Below, in pieces: positions 1 through 8,800 of a stretch of 64,000 nucleotides of DNA (position 1 is its first letter; every line of letters begins with the position of its first letter). Position numbers and translations under genes: made by a program. The stretch covers positions 992,001 to 1,056,000 of the forward strand of contig NZ_AP019846.1 in NCBI RefSeq assembly GCF_007990635.1, in the 5' to 3' direction. The stretch comes from Leptotrichia hongkongensis. GTDB lineage: Bacteria; Fusobacteriota; Fusobacteriia; Fusobacteriales; Leptotrichiaceae. The notes under the pieces are model-generated. The model ran no database searches. It saw nothing but the letters and a program-made list of their open reading frames with translations, and was not told where the DNA came from.

Positions 1-192
1 CACAGAAAAATGCTCCGACGGATTATTTATACTAGACTTTATTCAAAAAAAGAAAAAACATAATAATATGAAAAAATATTTATTATCAAGATATCTAAAA
101 AATAATAAAAATGCTTTAATTGAATGATTATGAATTAGCTATTAAATAACTTTATTATAAAGATTTTTAAATCAGATTTTAGTATTAGTATA

Positions 193-237
193 AATAAAAA
201 ACTGCACTTTAATCATATGTTAGATTTAAAATGCAGT
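193..237 (-). terminator. intrinsic terminator of the PerM-type gene
   Basis: Read on the minus strand, ACTGCATTTTAA pairs with TTAAAGTGCAGT around a 13-base loop and is followed by TTTTTTATTT. It lies 27 bases beyond the stop of the transporter gene. The 190 bases to the left show no gene that I can support. Confidence 0.8.
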
Positions 238-263
238 ATAAAATTATATTTTTTAATTAGTTC

Positions 264-1409
264 TTATTTTTGATTTTTTAAATCGGATTTAGATTCTGGT
301 TTATGGTTATCGGGAACATCGCCGAAAATATCCCTAAAAAATCCAACTTCCAGTTCTCTTGAAAATACATTTTTCAAAATAATCATTACAACAGGCCCAA
401 TCAGGAATCCCATTACACCAAAAATTTTGAATCCTGAGTACATTGAGATTAGTGTGATTAATGGATGGACTCCTAAATTTTGGCTTACCAGCTTTGGTTC
501 TAACATTTGCCTTACAGAAAGGACAAATAGGTAAATTATTATTAAGGCAATACCTAATGTTATGTCAGATAGTGCAAAAGAAATTACTGCCCATGGAATC
601 AAGATTGTTCCTGCTCCTAATATTGGGAGTGCATCGATTATACAGATTATGATTGACATTAATAGGGGATATGGTACATTTAGCCCTAAAAATGATAGTA
701 GATTTAAACATACTAGAAGTTCAAAAAAACATATTGTCATTAAAATAATCTGTGCCTTGATATAAGAGCCAAGAACTGTAAACATGTCAGTTTTTATATT
801 GAAAACCTTATCTAGCCAAGACTTTGGAAGCTGCTGCTCCAGAAAAGATACAATTTCATCCCTGTCAAGACTTATAAAGAAAGTTGCAAGAATCGTTATA
901 CAGATATATAGAATTACAGTCGGAATAGATGTAATAAAACTTATCAGCCCTTTTATAAATCCTCCAAGTTTTGAAGAGCCTGAGGAAATAAAACTGTTTA
1001 TCGTATCATTTACCTGCTTTGTGAATCCTGACGGAAAATTTCCAAGATAAGTATAAACTTTTGCCATGCTGTCAGTCCATAATTTTTGTGTTATTTCGCT
1101 ATAACTGTTAAGATTTTGCGATAATTTATAAATTTCACTTATTAATTTTAATGATCCCCAGCCGATAATTCCAAAGAATATCAATAAAAATGTTACAATA
1201 GAAATTATTGTAGACAGCTTTTTTGAAAGCTTTAACCTTTTTTGCAAAAATCGTGTAAACGGCCTTGTCAATATTGAAAAAAACAACGCTATCGTAAATG
1301 GAAACAAAAATATCCCAAGTTTAAATGCTAAAAATACGACTAGCAGAATTAAAGCAATATAAACGAGAAAATATAATTTTTTAAAGTCAAAATTTTTGTA
1401 ACTTGCCAT
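264..1409 (-). CDS. AI-2E/PerM family membrane transporter
   Basis: A polytopic inner-membrane protein of 381 residues. It shows the family layout: two N-terminal membrane helices, a long soluble segment (about residues 60-150), then a C-terminal block of helices ending in SGFKIFGVMGFLIGP, a typical AI-2E/UPF0118 signature. Family members have been proposed to export AI-2 or to act as Na+/H+ antiporters; the substrate cannot be read from sequence. The start at 1409 is chosen because AAAGGAG lies 8 bases before it; a start 12 codons upstream has no ribosome site. It is single-gene, with its own promoter and terminator. Confidence 0.88.
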   Translation of the reverse strand: MASYKNFDFKKLYFLVYIALILLVVFLAFKLGIFLFPFTIALFFSILTRPFTRFLQKRLKLSKKLSTIISIVTFLLIFFGIIGWGSLKLISEIYKLSQNLNSYSEITQKLWTDSMAKVYTYLGNFPSGFTKQVNDTINSFISSGSSKLGGFIKGLISFITSIPTVILYICITILATFFISLDRDEIVSFLEQQLPKSWLDKVFNIKTDMFTVLGSYIKAQIILMTICFFELLVCLNLLSFLGLNVPYPLLMSIIICIIDALPILGAGTILIPWAVISFALSDITLGIALIIIYLFVLSVRQMLEPKLVSQNLGVHPLITLISMYSGFKIFGVMGFLIGPVVMIILKNVFSRELEVGFFRDIFGDVPDNHKPESKSDLKNQK

Positions 1410-1455
1410 ATAATCTACTCCTTTTTTATTTATTGAATTTATCATTTTATAGATT

Positions 1456-1484
1456 ATTATATAATAAATACAGCAAATTGTAAA
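1456..1484 (-). promoter_or_regulatory. sigma70-type promoter of the PerM-type gene
   Basis: On the minus strand TTTACA and TATAAT are separated by 17 bases. The -10 box lies about 47 bases before the chosen start codon. Confidence 0.65.
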
Positions 1485-1578
1485 TCTGTAATTTTTTCCA
1501 ATTAGTTGTATTTTTTTTTAATGTATGTTAAAACATTCTAAAATTTGTTATATAAATAAAAGTGAAAGCAGGTATAAC

Positions 1579-1635
1579 ATGTACAGAAAAAGATTAAAGA
1601 GAACTAGAGAAATTGAAGATGTTTTAAAAAATTAA
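1579..1635 (+). CDS. possible 18-residue leader peptide
   Basis: A short frame reading MYRKRLKRTREIEDVLKN, with a weak GCAGG ribosome site, 21 bases ahead of the lipoprotein gene. It is very basic and would be co-transcribed with the lipoprotein from a possible TTAAAA-17-TATAAA promoter around 1532-1560. It may be a leader peptide or chance; I recognise no family. Confidence 0.25.
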   Translation: MYRKRLKRTREIEDVLKN

Positions 1636-1656
1636 AAGGAAGAGTAGGTAATTAAT

Positions 1657-2160
1657 ATGAGAAAGACAAAGTATTTTATTATGGCATTTATCTTTTTATT
1701 GTTTCTAAATTCATGCGGTTATTTTAAGTATGCTTATGATCAAATGACATTTGAAGCAAATGAACGATCAATAGCTAAAACGTTGCAGGAAAAAGATAAA
1801 ATTGATGCTATTAATAATCCCAAATATAGGAATGACATAGAGAATGTATTAATTGATATAGAAAAAAGAAAATCATCAAGTAAAATTATCTTTGAAGATT
1901 TAGAATTAAAAGTACCTGAAGGCGTTAATCTAAAAAGTGAAACATTTATAGATGAAAAAACAGGATATGGACTTCCATTAAGAATATATAGTTTAGATAA
2001 ATGTGAAGGATATTATAGGAACTATAGAGTTAAATATTTTAATAAAAAATATTATGTACTTAGATCAGATATAAGTCTAGATAATGACAAGTCTTATTCT
2101 TTATTTTTTAGAGTGTCTGACGAAAATGGTTTTAAAAATAATTGTGGCATGGGAAGATAA
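1657..2160 (+). CDS. small lipoprotein, function unknown
   Basis: This 167-residue protein begins with a basic stretch, a hydrophobic helix and the lipobox LNSC at residues 17-20, so it should be lipid-anchored after signal peptidase II cleavage. The mature part is mixed alpha/beta, charged, and has two cysteines in the last third. I recognise no domain. AGGAAGAGTAGG lies a few bases before the ATG. The gene stands alone, facing away from the transporter, with a terminator about 125 bases downstream. Confidence 0.75.
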   Translation: MRKTKYFIMAFIFLLFLNSCGYFKYAYDQMTFEANERSIAKTLQEKDKIDAINNPKYRNDIENVLIDIEKRKSSSKIIFEDLELKVPEGVNLKSETFIDEKTGYGLPLRIYSLDKCEGYYRNYRVKYFNKKYYVLRSDISLDNDKSYSLFFRVSDENGFKNNCGMGR

Positions 2161-2283
2161 TAAAAAAAATTAAAGAAAAAATGGATTTACTCATAATTGT
2201 GTTGACGGTAAATTTGAATAAATTATTTGAAATAAAATGTTTTTTGTACTAAATTTCATTTTTAAACTAAATTCAGGATTAGA

Positions 2284-2317
2284 TAATCGTTGTGAACTAC
2301 AGCGATTATTTTTATTT
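2284..2317 (+). terminator. intrinsic terminator after the lipoprotein gene
   Basis: TAATCGTTGT and ACAGCGATTA form a 10-bp stem with one G-T pair and a 5-base loop, followed by TTTTTATTT. Confidence 0.7.
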
Positions 2318-2440
2318 GTGTAAAAAATAGTTTAATACTAAGTCCTATTTAAATAATGAATTAATTACGACTTTTCAAATCAAAGGATAAAAATTTGGTA
2401 TTTCAAAATAATTAAAGTGTAATTTAATAAACTGACGGAG

Positions 2441-2514
2441 CTTTTATTTGTTCAGCTACGACTGTTTGACGACTGAAAGGAGGAGTTTCGGAGTTGGGCA
2501 AATAAAAGTCGTAG
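2441..2514. repeat. GC-richer block with overlapping inverted repeats
   Basis: CTTTTATTTG (2441-2450) is the reverse complement of CAAATAAAAG (2499-2508), and CTACGACT (2456-2463) of AGTCGTAG (2507-2514). The right arms overlap, so the two stems exclude each other. The block is less AT-rich than its surroundings. The rest of the 2161-2879 gap shows nothing else except the serA promoter. Confidence 0.5.
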
Positions 2515-2805
2515 TCTAGCCATAGGTGTTGCGTAGCAATCTTGCCATACATTTTGATTCTTAGGATAAATCTTTATTGCAAGATAAGGATTTGCGGCAA
2601 TGAGCAATCCTACAAAAAAGAAAAAAACTAATATTAAATAAAATAATCTAATACTAAATCTCATTATAAAATAGAAACTATATCAAGGATAAAAGTTTTA
2701 ATTATTTACTAAATATATTATATAATTCAAAATTTATTAAACATTCGCTATTTAAACGGGGAATAATGTAAAATTAATTTATTTTGATGTAAAAAAGTGA
2801 TGTTG

Positions 2806-2834
2806 TTGAATTGTACTGGAAATTATGGTAATAT
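2806..2834 (+). promoter_or_regulatory. serA promoter
   Basis: TTGAAT and TAATAT with a 17-base spacer; the spacer ends in TGG, giving an extended -10. It lies about 45 bases before the serA start. Confidence 0.6.
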
Positions 2835-2879
2835 ATTAATTAAATAAATATGTTGATTAGAATTGAGGAGGAGAAATAA

Positions 2880-4472
2880 ATGTATAAAGTATTAGTTGGG
2901 GAATATATTGATGATGAGGCAATTGCGGGACTGCAGGAAGCTAGAGATGTGAAAGTTGATGTGAAAGTTGGGATTTCACGTGAAGAAATTTTGGATATAA
3001 TTGGTGAATATGACGCTCTTATTGTGAGAAGTGTTATAAAAGTAGATAAGGAACTGCTGGATAAGGCAAAAAATCTGAAAATAGTTGGACGTGCGGGAAA
3101 CGGTACAGATAATATCAATATTCCTGAAGCGACTGCACATGGGGTAATTGTAGCGAATACTCCTGATAGCAATACGGTTTCGGCTTGTGAAATTGCAATT
3201 GGGCTAATGCTTGCTTCTGCGAGAAATATTGTTGCGGCAAATAATTTTATAAAAAGTGGAAAATGGGAAAGAGAAATATTTGTAGGAAGCGAGATGTTTG
3301 AAAAAACATTGGGTATTATCGGACTTGGAAGAATTGGTGGTTTGGTTGCTACGAGAATGAAAGCGTTTGGAATGAAGCTTGTTGCTTATGATCCGTATAT
3401 TTCAGATGAGCGTTTTAAGAGATATGGCTGTGAAAAGGTTAAAACATTGGATGAACTGCTGGAAAAAGCAGATGTGATAACTATTCATACACCTAAGACT
3501 AAAGAAACTGTGGATATGATAAATGCTGAAAATATTCATAAGTTAAAAGACGGTGTAAGGCTTGTAAATGCGGCACGTGGAGGATTATTTAACGAGGAGG
3601 CTGTGGCTGAAGGATTAAGAAGCGGGAAAATTGCGAGTTTTGGATATGATGTTCACACGGTTGAGCCACGTTCTGAATGTATTCTCTATGAATTTGAAAA
3701 TGTAATTACAACGCCACATATTGGGGCGACTACTTATGAAGCACAGCGAAATGTAGGGACTCAGGTTGTAAAACAGGTATTAAATGGACTTCGTGGGGAA
3801 ATAGTTGAAACGGCTGTGAATCTGCCTGCAATTGGAAGAGAAGAATTTTTAATTGTAAAACCATTTATAAATCTCGCTGAAAAATTAGGAAAAATTTATT
3901 TCCAAATTGAGAAAACTCCAATTACAAATGTTGTACTTAATTATTACGGAGAAATTGCCGAACAGGAAACTGCACTTGTAGATTCGACAGCAATAAAAGG
4001 GATTCTGGAGCCAGTTTTAAAAGAAGAAGTTAATTATATTAACTCAAAGCCTCTTGCTGAAAAAAGAGGGATTAATATTTCAATAAATAAAAAGGAACAT
4101 AAATATAAAAATTATTCTTCAGCAATAGAATTTGTAATAACAAATGAAGAAGGCAAGAAAATATATGTAGTCGGAACAATTGGAATGAATAACGAGGAAA
4201 GAATTATCAGCATAAAGAATCACGATGTGGATATGGCAATTTCTGACAATATGATTTACTTAGGAAATGAAGATGTGCCAGGAGTTATCGGAGCTGTGGG
4301 GGCAACTTTAGGAAAAGAAAATATAAATATTGCCACAATGAACGTAGGTAGACGTGAAAACAGTGCAATTATGCTGCTTACAGTTGACAGTGAAGTTGGT
4401 AAGAAATCATTGAAGGAACTTAGGGAACTGAGTCAGATAAAATGGGCTCATTATTTGGATTTGACAATATAG
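2880..4472 (+). CDS. serA: D-3-phosphoglycerate dehydrogenase
   Basis: SerA oxidises 3-phosphoglycerate to 3-phosphohydroxypyruvate with NAD+, the first step of serine synthesis. The 530-residue protein is the long form. The N-terminal substrate domain is followed by a Rossmann NAD domain with GLGRIG near residue 147, the catalytic arginine in NAARGG and histidine in TTPHIGATT, then an intervening domain and a C-terminal ACT domain (from about residue 455, DVPGVIGAVG) where serine feedback would act. GAGGAGG lies just before the ATG. It has its own promoter and no pathway neighbours in the window. Confidence 0.95.
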   Translation: MYKVLVGEYIDDEAIAGLQEARDVKVDVKVGISREEILDIIGEYDALIVRSVIKVDKELLDKAKNLKIVGRAGNGTDNINIPEATAHGVIVANTPDSNTVSACEIAIGLMLASARNIVAANNFIKSGKWEREIFVGSEMFEKTLGIIGLGRIGGLVATRMKAFGMKLVAYDPYISDERFKRYGCEKVKTLDELLEKADVITIHTPKTKETVDMINAENIHKLKDGVRLVNAARGGLFNEEAVAEGLRSGKIASFGYDVHTVEPRSECILYEFENVITTPHIGATTYEAQRNVGTQVVKQVLNGLRGEIVETAVNLPAIGREEFLIVKPFINLAEKLGKIYFQIEKTPITNVVLNYYGEIAEQETALVDSTAIKGILEPVLKEEVNYINSKPLAEKRGINISINKKEHKYKNYSSAIEFVITNEEGKKIYVVGTIGMNNEERIISIKNHDVDMAISDNMIYLGNEDVPGVIGAVGATLGKENINIATMNVGRRENSAIMLLTVDSEVGKKSLKELRELSQIKWAHYLDLTI

Positions 4473-4499
4473 TGTTTTGTGAAAGTTGATAAATTGTAG

Positions 4500-5174
4500 A
4501 TGAGTGTCAATGAATATTCTAAGAAATTGAAAAATTTAATAAAGAAAATAGATTTTTTAGGTTATTTAAAAATAATTTTTGTAGCAGTATCAATTGTATT
4601 ATCTAAAAATAATTTATTTTTTATAACAAATGCAGCTTTGATATTTTCTGTTTTAAATTCTTTTGTAAGAAAAGAAAATAGTAACTCTGAAAATAAGTTT
4701 AGTTTTGATTTTGAAATTTTCATTTTTCAATGTTTTACTTTATTTTATTTGAATAGACAGACATTATTAATGGGAATAAAATTGTTTGACATTGAATATT
4801 TTTCAAAAATTATATTAAATGCAAGGTATTTAAACGGCGAACTTCTGTTTTTGATACTATTTGGCTTGCTATATATATTTATAAGAAAGAAGAGCAGGGC
4901 ATATAAATCTTATGTTTGCATAATAGTCTTATATTTCTGTTTATTTGAAGACGTATTTTATACAGGATTTTCATTAATAGGAATAGATTATTTTATAGGT
5001 TTATTATTTATTTTTGTAAATACAATATTTTTACCGACATTTATTGATTTTGTAATTATTTTATTAGTTGTACTGTATTTTGTGAAAGAAAATAAAAATT
5101 ATAAATTGGTATATTTTTTGTTGGTATTTTGCTGTATTTTTAGATTAAGTCTTGCAACATGGTTCTTCTTGTAG
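4500..5174 (+). CDS. integral membrane protein, function unknown
   Basis: A 224-residue protein with about six hydrophobic helices, rich in Leu, Ile, Phe and Tyr, with a basic N-terminus (KKLKNLIKK) that should stay cytoplasmic. It starts 27 bases after serA without a clear ribosome site, so it may be read by coupling or from another start. It runs into the region just before thrB. I recognise no family. Confidence 0.6.
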   Translation: MSVNEYSKKLKNLIKKIDFLGYLKIIFVAVSIVLSKNNLFFITNAALIFSVLNSFVRKENSNSENKFSFDFEIFIFQCFTLFYLNRQTLLMGIKLFDIEYFSKIILNARYLNGELLFLILFGLLYIFIRKKSRAYKSYVCIIVLYFCLFEDVFYTGFSLIGIDYFIGLLFIFVNTIFLPTFIDFVIILLVVLYFVKENKNYKLVYFLLVFCCIFRLSLATWFFL

Positions 5175-5205
5175 AAATTATTATGATAAAATGAAAGGAA
5201 TAGAT

Positions 5206-6099
5206 ATGGGTTTAAAATTTAGAGTAAAAGTGCCGGGAACATCGGCTAATATTGGTGTAGGTTATGATTGTCTGGGAGTTGCGCTGGATTACTTTTTGGA
5301 GCTGGAAGTTGAGGAAAGTGATAAAATTGAATTTTTGGAAAATGGGGAGCCGTTTTCGATTCCGATTGAGGAAAATTTAATTTTTGAAGCGATAAAATAT
5401 ACGGAAAAGCATTTGGTAAAAAATATTCCAAGCTATAAGGTAAATATTGTGAAAAATGATATTCCAATTTCACGTGAGCTAGGAAGCAGTTCATCGGCCA
5501 TTGTTGCTGGGATTATGATTGCAAATAAATTTGCTGGTGATGTGCTGGATATTAATGAGGTGGCAAGACTGGCTGTAGAAATGGAAGGACATCCTGATAA
5601 TGTGGTACCCGCAATCTTTGGCGGAATGGTACTTACTGCACATGATAAGGAAAATCTTGTATACAGTTCATTAATAAATTCTGATGACTTATGTTTCTAC
5701 GTAATGATTCCAGATTTTAAATTATCGACAGAAAAAGCAAGAAGTGTCCTGCCAAAAACATATCTAGTTTCTGATGCAATAAATAACATCTCAAAACTAG
5801 GTTTACTTGTAAACGCCTTTAACAAAGGTGAGTATGACAACTTACGTTTTCTTTTAGGCGATAAAATCCACCAGCCTTATAGATTCGCATTAATAAACGA
5901 TTCAGAAAAAATCTTTGAAGCCTCTAAAAAACACGGTGCATTGGGAGAATATATAAGCGGTGCAGGGCCTACATTGATTTCGTTAAATTACGACAATGAT
6001 GAATTTTTGGAAAATATGAAAAAAGAACTTGCAGAATTATCAGATAACTGGACTATCGAAAAAAAGAAAATCAATTTGAAGGGTGCGGAGGTTTATTGA
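5206..6099 (+). CDS. thrB: homoserine kinase
   Basis: ThrB phosphorylates L-homoserine with ATP, giving O-phosphohomoserine for threonine synthesis. This is a GHMP-family kinase of 297 residues: an N-terminal beta region (KVPGTSANIGVGYDCLG), the ATP-binding motif PISRELGSSSSAIVAG near residue 90, and the C-terminal GAGPT motif. The start at 5206 follows AAAGGA at the right distance and matches the usual N-terminus; the upstream in-frame extension would overlap the preceding gene. No other threonine genes are nearby. Confidence 0.93.
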   Translation: MGLKFRVKVPGTSANIGVGYDCLGVALDYFLELEVEESDKIEFLENGEPFSIPIEENLIFEAIKYTEKHLVKNIPSYKVNIVKNDIPISRELGSSSSAIVAGIMIANKFAGDVLDINEVARLAVEMEGHPDNVVPAIFGGMVLTAHDKENLVYSSLINSDDLCFYVMIPDFKLSTEKARSVLPKTYLVSDAINNISKLGLLVNAFNKGEYDNLRFLLGDKIHQPYRFALINDSEKIFEASKKHGALGEYISGAGPTLISLNYDNDEFLENMKKELAELSDNWTIEKKKINLKGAEVY

Positions 6100-6129
6100 T
6101 TTTATAAAAAATTAATTTTTCAAAGTTTA

Positions 6130-6158
6130 TTTACATATTTAAAGATGTGTGCTAAAAT
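6130..6158 (+). promoter_or_regulatory. hicAB promoter
   Basis: TTTACA and TAAAAT with a 17-base spacer, 20 bases before the hicA start, whose ribosome site is TTAGGAGG. Confidence 0.55.
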
Positions 6159-6177
6159 AATTTTGTTAGGAGGATAA

Positions 6178-6360
6178 ATGTCTTCAAAGGAAATTATTAA
6201 AATGTTGGAAAAAGATGGCTGGGTATTAAGAAAAATAGTTGGTAGCCATCATCATTTCAAACATCCTAACAAAATTGGTAAAGTTACTGTTCCTCATCCT
6301 AAAAAGGATTTGACGACAGGAACAGTAAACAGTATCTTGAAACAGGCTGGCTTGAAATAG
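6178..6360 (+). CDS. hicA: HicA-type mRNA interferase toxin
   Basis: A 60-residue dsRBD-like toxin that would cleave mRNA when free of antitoxin. It has the whole family pattern: KDGWVLRK, the catalytic histidine in GSHHHFKHP, and a C-terminal TVPHPKKDLTTGTVNSILKQAG. The length is normal. It precedes the antitoxin gene hicB, as is usual for this family. Confidence 0.92.
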   Translation: MSSKEIIKMLEKDGWVLRKIVGSHHHFKHPNKIGKVTVPHPKKDLTTGTVNSILKQAGLK

Positions 6361-6403
6361 CCAGTTTGTTCCACTAAAATGGGTTAAAAGGAGTGATAAA
6401 TCT

Positions 6404-6685
6404 ATGAAATATAATTATTATGCAGTATTTGAAAAAGAAAAAGATGGGAAATACAGCATTTATTATCCTGATTTACCAGGTTGTTTTTCATGTGGAGATA
6501 ATATGGAAGAAGCATTATATATGGCAAAAGATGCTTTGGAAGGGTATTTATTAATTTCTGAAGAAGATAACGAATTTATAAGGGAGCCAAGCACATATTA
6601 TGAACTTGACAAAAATTTAAAAGAAAATGAAATATTACAATTAATAACAGCAGATACAGATTTTATAAAAAAGTTAAATATTTAG
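6404..6685 (+). CDS. hicB: HicB-family antitoxin
   Basis: A 93-residue antitoxin with the partial RNase-H-like HicB fold: YYAVFEKEKDGKYSIYYPDLPGCFSCGDN, then MEEALYMAKDALEGYLL. It should bind and block HicA. The C-terminus, after residue 65, is short and shows no clear DNA-binding domain, so autoregulation is uncertain. An AAAGGAGTG ribosome site precedes it, 43 bases after hicA. Confidence 0.9.
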   Translation: MKYNYYAVFEKEKDGKYSIYYPDLPGCFSCGDNMEEALYMAKDALEGYLLISEEDNEFIREPSTYYELDKNLKENEILQLITADTDFIKKLNI

Positions 6686-6704
6686 TGAAAATGGAGAAAT
6701 TATT

Positions 6705-6869
6705 ATGGCTATAATTGTAAAAAAAGGCGAATTAGCAAAAATAAATAAAGGAATGTCACAAAAGGGCTTGACTGAAAGACGTACTTATACAGTAAAAGAA
6801 TTTCCAGAAAGTAATCTTTCAAAAAAGGCTGAAGAAGCCTTGAATAAAATATTTTCATCTATGAAATAA
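6705..6869 (+). CDS. small basic protein in the hicAB operon
   Basis: A 54-residue frame, MAIIVKKGELAKINKGMSQK at the N-terminus and KKAEEALNKIFSSMK at the C-terminus, starting 19 bases after hicB with a GGAG ribosome site. Length, spacing and codon use look like a real third gene of the operon. I recognise no family. It could be a helper or an unrelated passenger. Confidence 0.5.
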   Translation: MAIIVKKGELAKINKGMSQKGLTERRTYTVKEFPESNLSKKAEEALNKIFSSMK

Positions 6870-6956
6870 GGTTGTTGAAAGTTAATTTAAACAAAGAGGC
6901 TGAATTTCGGAATTTACTCTTGGAATATTTATTTTCAATAAAGAAAAATAGAGGGG

Positions 6957-6985
6957 TTGAAAAAAAAGCGAAAATGTGTTATTAT
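6957..6985 (+). promoter_or_regulatory. promoter of the rimP-nusA-infB operon
   Basis: TTGAAA and TATTAT with a 17-base spacer. The transcript would start near 6992 and carry the hairpin at 7011-7030 in its leader. Confidence 0.65.
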
Positions 6986-7010
6986 AGTTATAGAAAATAA
7001 TTTTAGGTAG

Positions 7011-7030
7011 AGAGTGGGTTAGCCCACTCT
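7011..7030 (+). promoter_or_regulatory. rimP leader hairpin
   Basis: AGAGTGGG and CCCACTCT form a perfect 8-bp stem with a TTAG loop, followed by TTAGTTTT and ending 27 bases before rimP. It is GC-rich for this genome. It may be an attenuator or a protein-binding leader element for the operon; the tail is weak for a terminator. Confidence 0.6.
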
Positions 7031-7057
7031 TTAGTTTTAGATATGAGGTGTAATTTT

Positions 7058-7546
7058 ATGGAACAGATTTTAGATGAGTTTGAGAAGAAAATCGAACCGC
7101 ATTTAAAGAATCTGAATCTGGAATTGGCAGATTTGGAATATGTGAGGGATGGGGGATATAATTATTTGAGAGTATATGTGGAGAAACTAGATGGAACTAC
7201 TACACTTGATGATTGTATTGATTTTAGCCGTGAGATTGATGGGATTGCGGATGAATTGATTGAGGAGAAATTTTTTCTAGAGGTTTCGACACCTGGAGTT
7301 GAGCGTAGATTGAGAAAGCCTAAGGATTTTGTGAGATTTTTGGGAGAGAGAATTAACGTTCAGGCTAAGAGTAACATTGATGGGGTGAAGAGGTTTTTAG
7401 GAAAATTGGAAAAATTTGAGAATGATACGGTTTTTCTTTTAGATGATAAATTGGAAAAAATAGTGGAGATACCACTTTCTAAATTAAAGAAAGCAAATTT
7501 AATATATGAATTACCAAATGGCATATTAAATAGTGAGGAGGAATGA
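7058..7546 (+). CDS. rimP: ribosome maturation factor RimP
   Basis: RimP helps late assembly of the 30S subunit. The 162-residue protein has the family layout: N-terminal alpha/beta domain with LADLEYVRDGGYNYLRVYVE, the central VSTPGVERRLRKPKDF signature, and a C-terminal SH3-like barrel. The start at 7058 is preferred over an ATG 5 codons upstream because GAGGTG lies 7 bases before it. It overlaps the nusA start, so translation is probably coupled. Confidence 0.92.
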   Translation: MEQILDEFEKKIEPHLKNLNLELADLEYVRDGGYNYLRVYVEKLDGTTTLDDCIDFSREIDGIADELIEEKFFLEVSTPGVERRLRKPKDFVRFLGERINVQAKSNIDGVKRFLGKLEKFENDTVFLLDDKLEKIVEIPLSKLKKANLIYELPNGILNSEEE

Positions 7547-8748
7547 TGAAAGGGCGAGATCAAAAAATATTTTTGGAAGCACTTGATGAACTTGAAAAAG
7601 AAAAGGGAATTTTAAAGGAAGAATTGCTGGAAACAATAGAAACCGCATTGCTTGCGGCATACAAAAAAAATTATGGTGAAAAGGACAATGTAAAGGTAAC
7701 AATTAATAGAAATAGTGGAGATGTAAAGGTTTATTCACAAAGACTGATTGTAGAAAACGTAGAAAATCCTGAAGAGGAAATTAGTCTGCAAGATGCAATT
7801 TCTGTTAAAAAGCGTGCTAAGCTGGGAGATATTCTGGATTTGGAAATTAATGCGGAAAGTTTTAAGAGAAATGCTATTCAGAATGCAAAACAGATTGTTG
7901 TACAAAAAGTCAGAGAGTGTGAAAAAAGAAATATCTTTAATAAATTTAAGGAAATTGAAAATTCAATTGTTTCTGCAAATGTTAGAAAAACTGATGAAAA
8001 AGGAAATTTGTATGTGGATATAAATGGACTTGAAGCAATTGTGCCAGCAAAGGAATTATCGCCAGTAGATATATTCAGACAAGGAGATAGAATTAAAATT
8101 TATATCGGCGCTGTGGAAGAATCTACAAAATTTACAAAAACTTTTGTTTCAAGAAAATCTGAAGAATTACTTCGCGGACTGCTTGAATTAGAAGTTCCTG
8201 AAATTTATGAGGAAATTATTGAAATCAGAAACATCGCAAGGGAAGCGGGAAGCCGTTCTAAAGTGGCTGTTTACTCAAATGATGAGAATCTGGACGTTAA
8301 AGGTGCATGTATTGGACGTAATGGGATGAGAATCCAAAACATCATCGATGAACTTTGTGGAGAAAAAATCGACATTGTTCTTTGGAATGAGGATATAACA
8401 GAATTTGTAAAAAATGCCTTGAATCCTGCAGAAGTTCTGTCAGTGGAAATCATTGAAGAAGGCGAAGAAAATATGAAAGTTGCAAGAGTGCTTGTAGCAG
8501 AAAATCAATTATCACTTGCAATTGGTAAAAAAGGTCAAAATTCAAGGCTTGCAGCAAGACTGTGCGGTGTGAAAATTGATATTCATACAGAGCCATCTGA
8601 GGTAGAGGAAAATAGAGAATTTGAAGAAAAAAGTGCTTTCGGGGATTCGTTAGATGAAATAGAAAGCATTGAAAAATCTGATAATCTGCAAGATGATTAT
8701 GAAGTTGAAGAAAGTGCGTTTGCGGTACTTAACGAAGATGGTGAATAA
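7546..8748 (+). CDS. nusA: transcription termination/antitermination factor NusA
   Basis: NusA binds RNA polymerase and nascent RNA and tunes pausing and termination. About 400 residues in order: N-terminal polymerase-binding domain, S1 domain (about 135-200), KH1 with CIGRNGMRIQNI near 255, KH2 with AIGKKGQNSRLAARLCG near 325, and an acidic tail. It lacks the C-terminal acidic repeats of proteobacterial NusA, as is usual outside them. Two ATGs in a row overlap the rimP stop; the second is better spaced from AGGAGG. Confidence 0.95.
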   Translation: MKGRDQKIFLEALDELEKEKGILKEELLETIETALLAAYKKNYGEKDNVKVTINRNSGDVKVYSQRLIVENVENPEEEISLQDAISVKKRAKLGDILDLEINAESFKRNAIQNAKQIVVQKVRECEKRNIFNKFKEIENSIVSANVRKTDEKGNLYVDINGLEAIVPAKELSPVDIFRQGDRIKIYIGAVEESTKFTKTFVSRKSEELLRGLLELEVPEIYEEIIEIRNIAREAGSRSKVAVYSNDENLDVKGACIGRNGMRIQNIIDELCGEKIDIVLWNEDITEFVKNALNPAEVLSVEIIEEGEENMKVARVLVAENQLSLAIGKKGQNSRLAARLCGVKIDIHTEPSEVEENREFEEKSAFGDSLDEIESIEKSDNLQDDYEVEESAFAVLNEDGE

Positions 8749-8800
8749 AAAAGAGCAATTTTAAATTAAATTGTATCAAACAAGGAGATGAACGGATAGT

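Noticed and set aside
2452-2664. 70-codon minus-strand frame with a hydrophobic start
   Set aside because: No ribosome site, and its C-terminal half is made by the inverted-repeat block; coding is unlikely.
4500-5174. Membrane protein as an amino-acid exporter of the serA/thrB region
   Set aside because: No exporter-family motif is visible; position alone is not enough.
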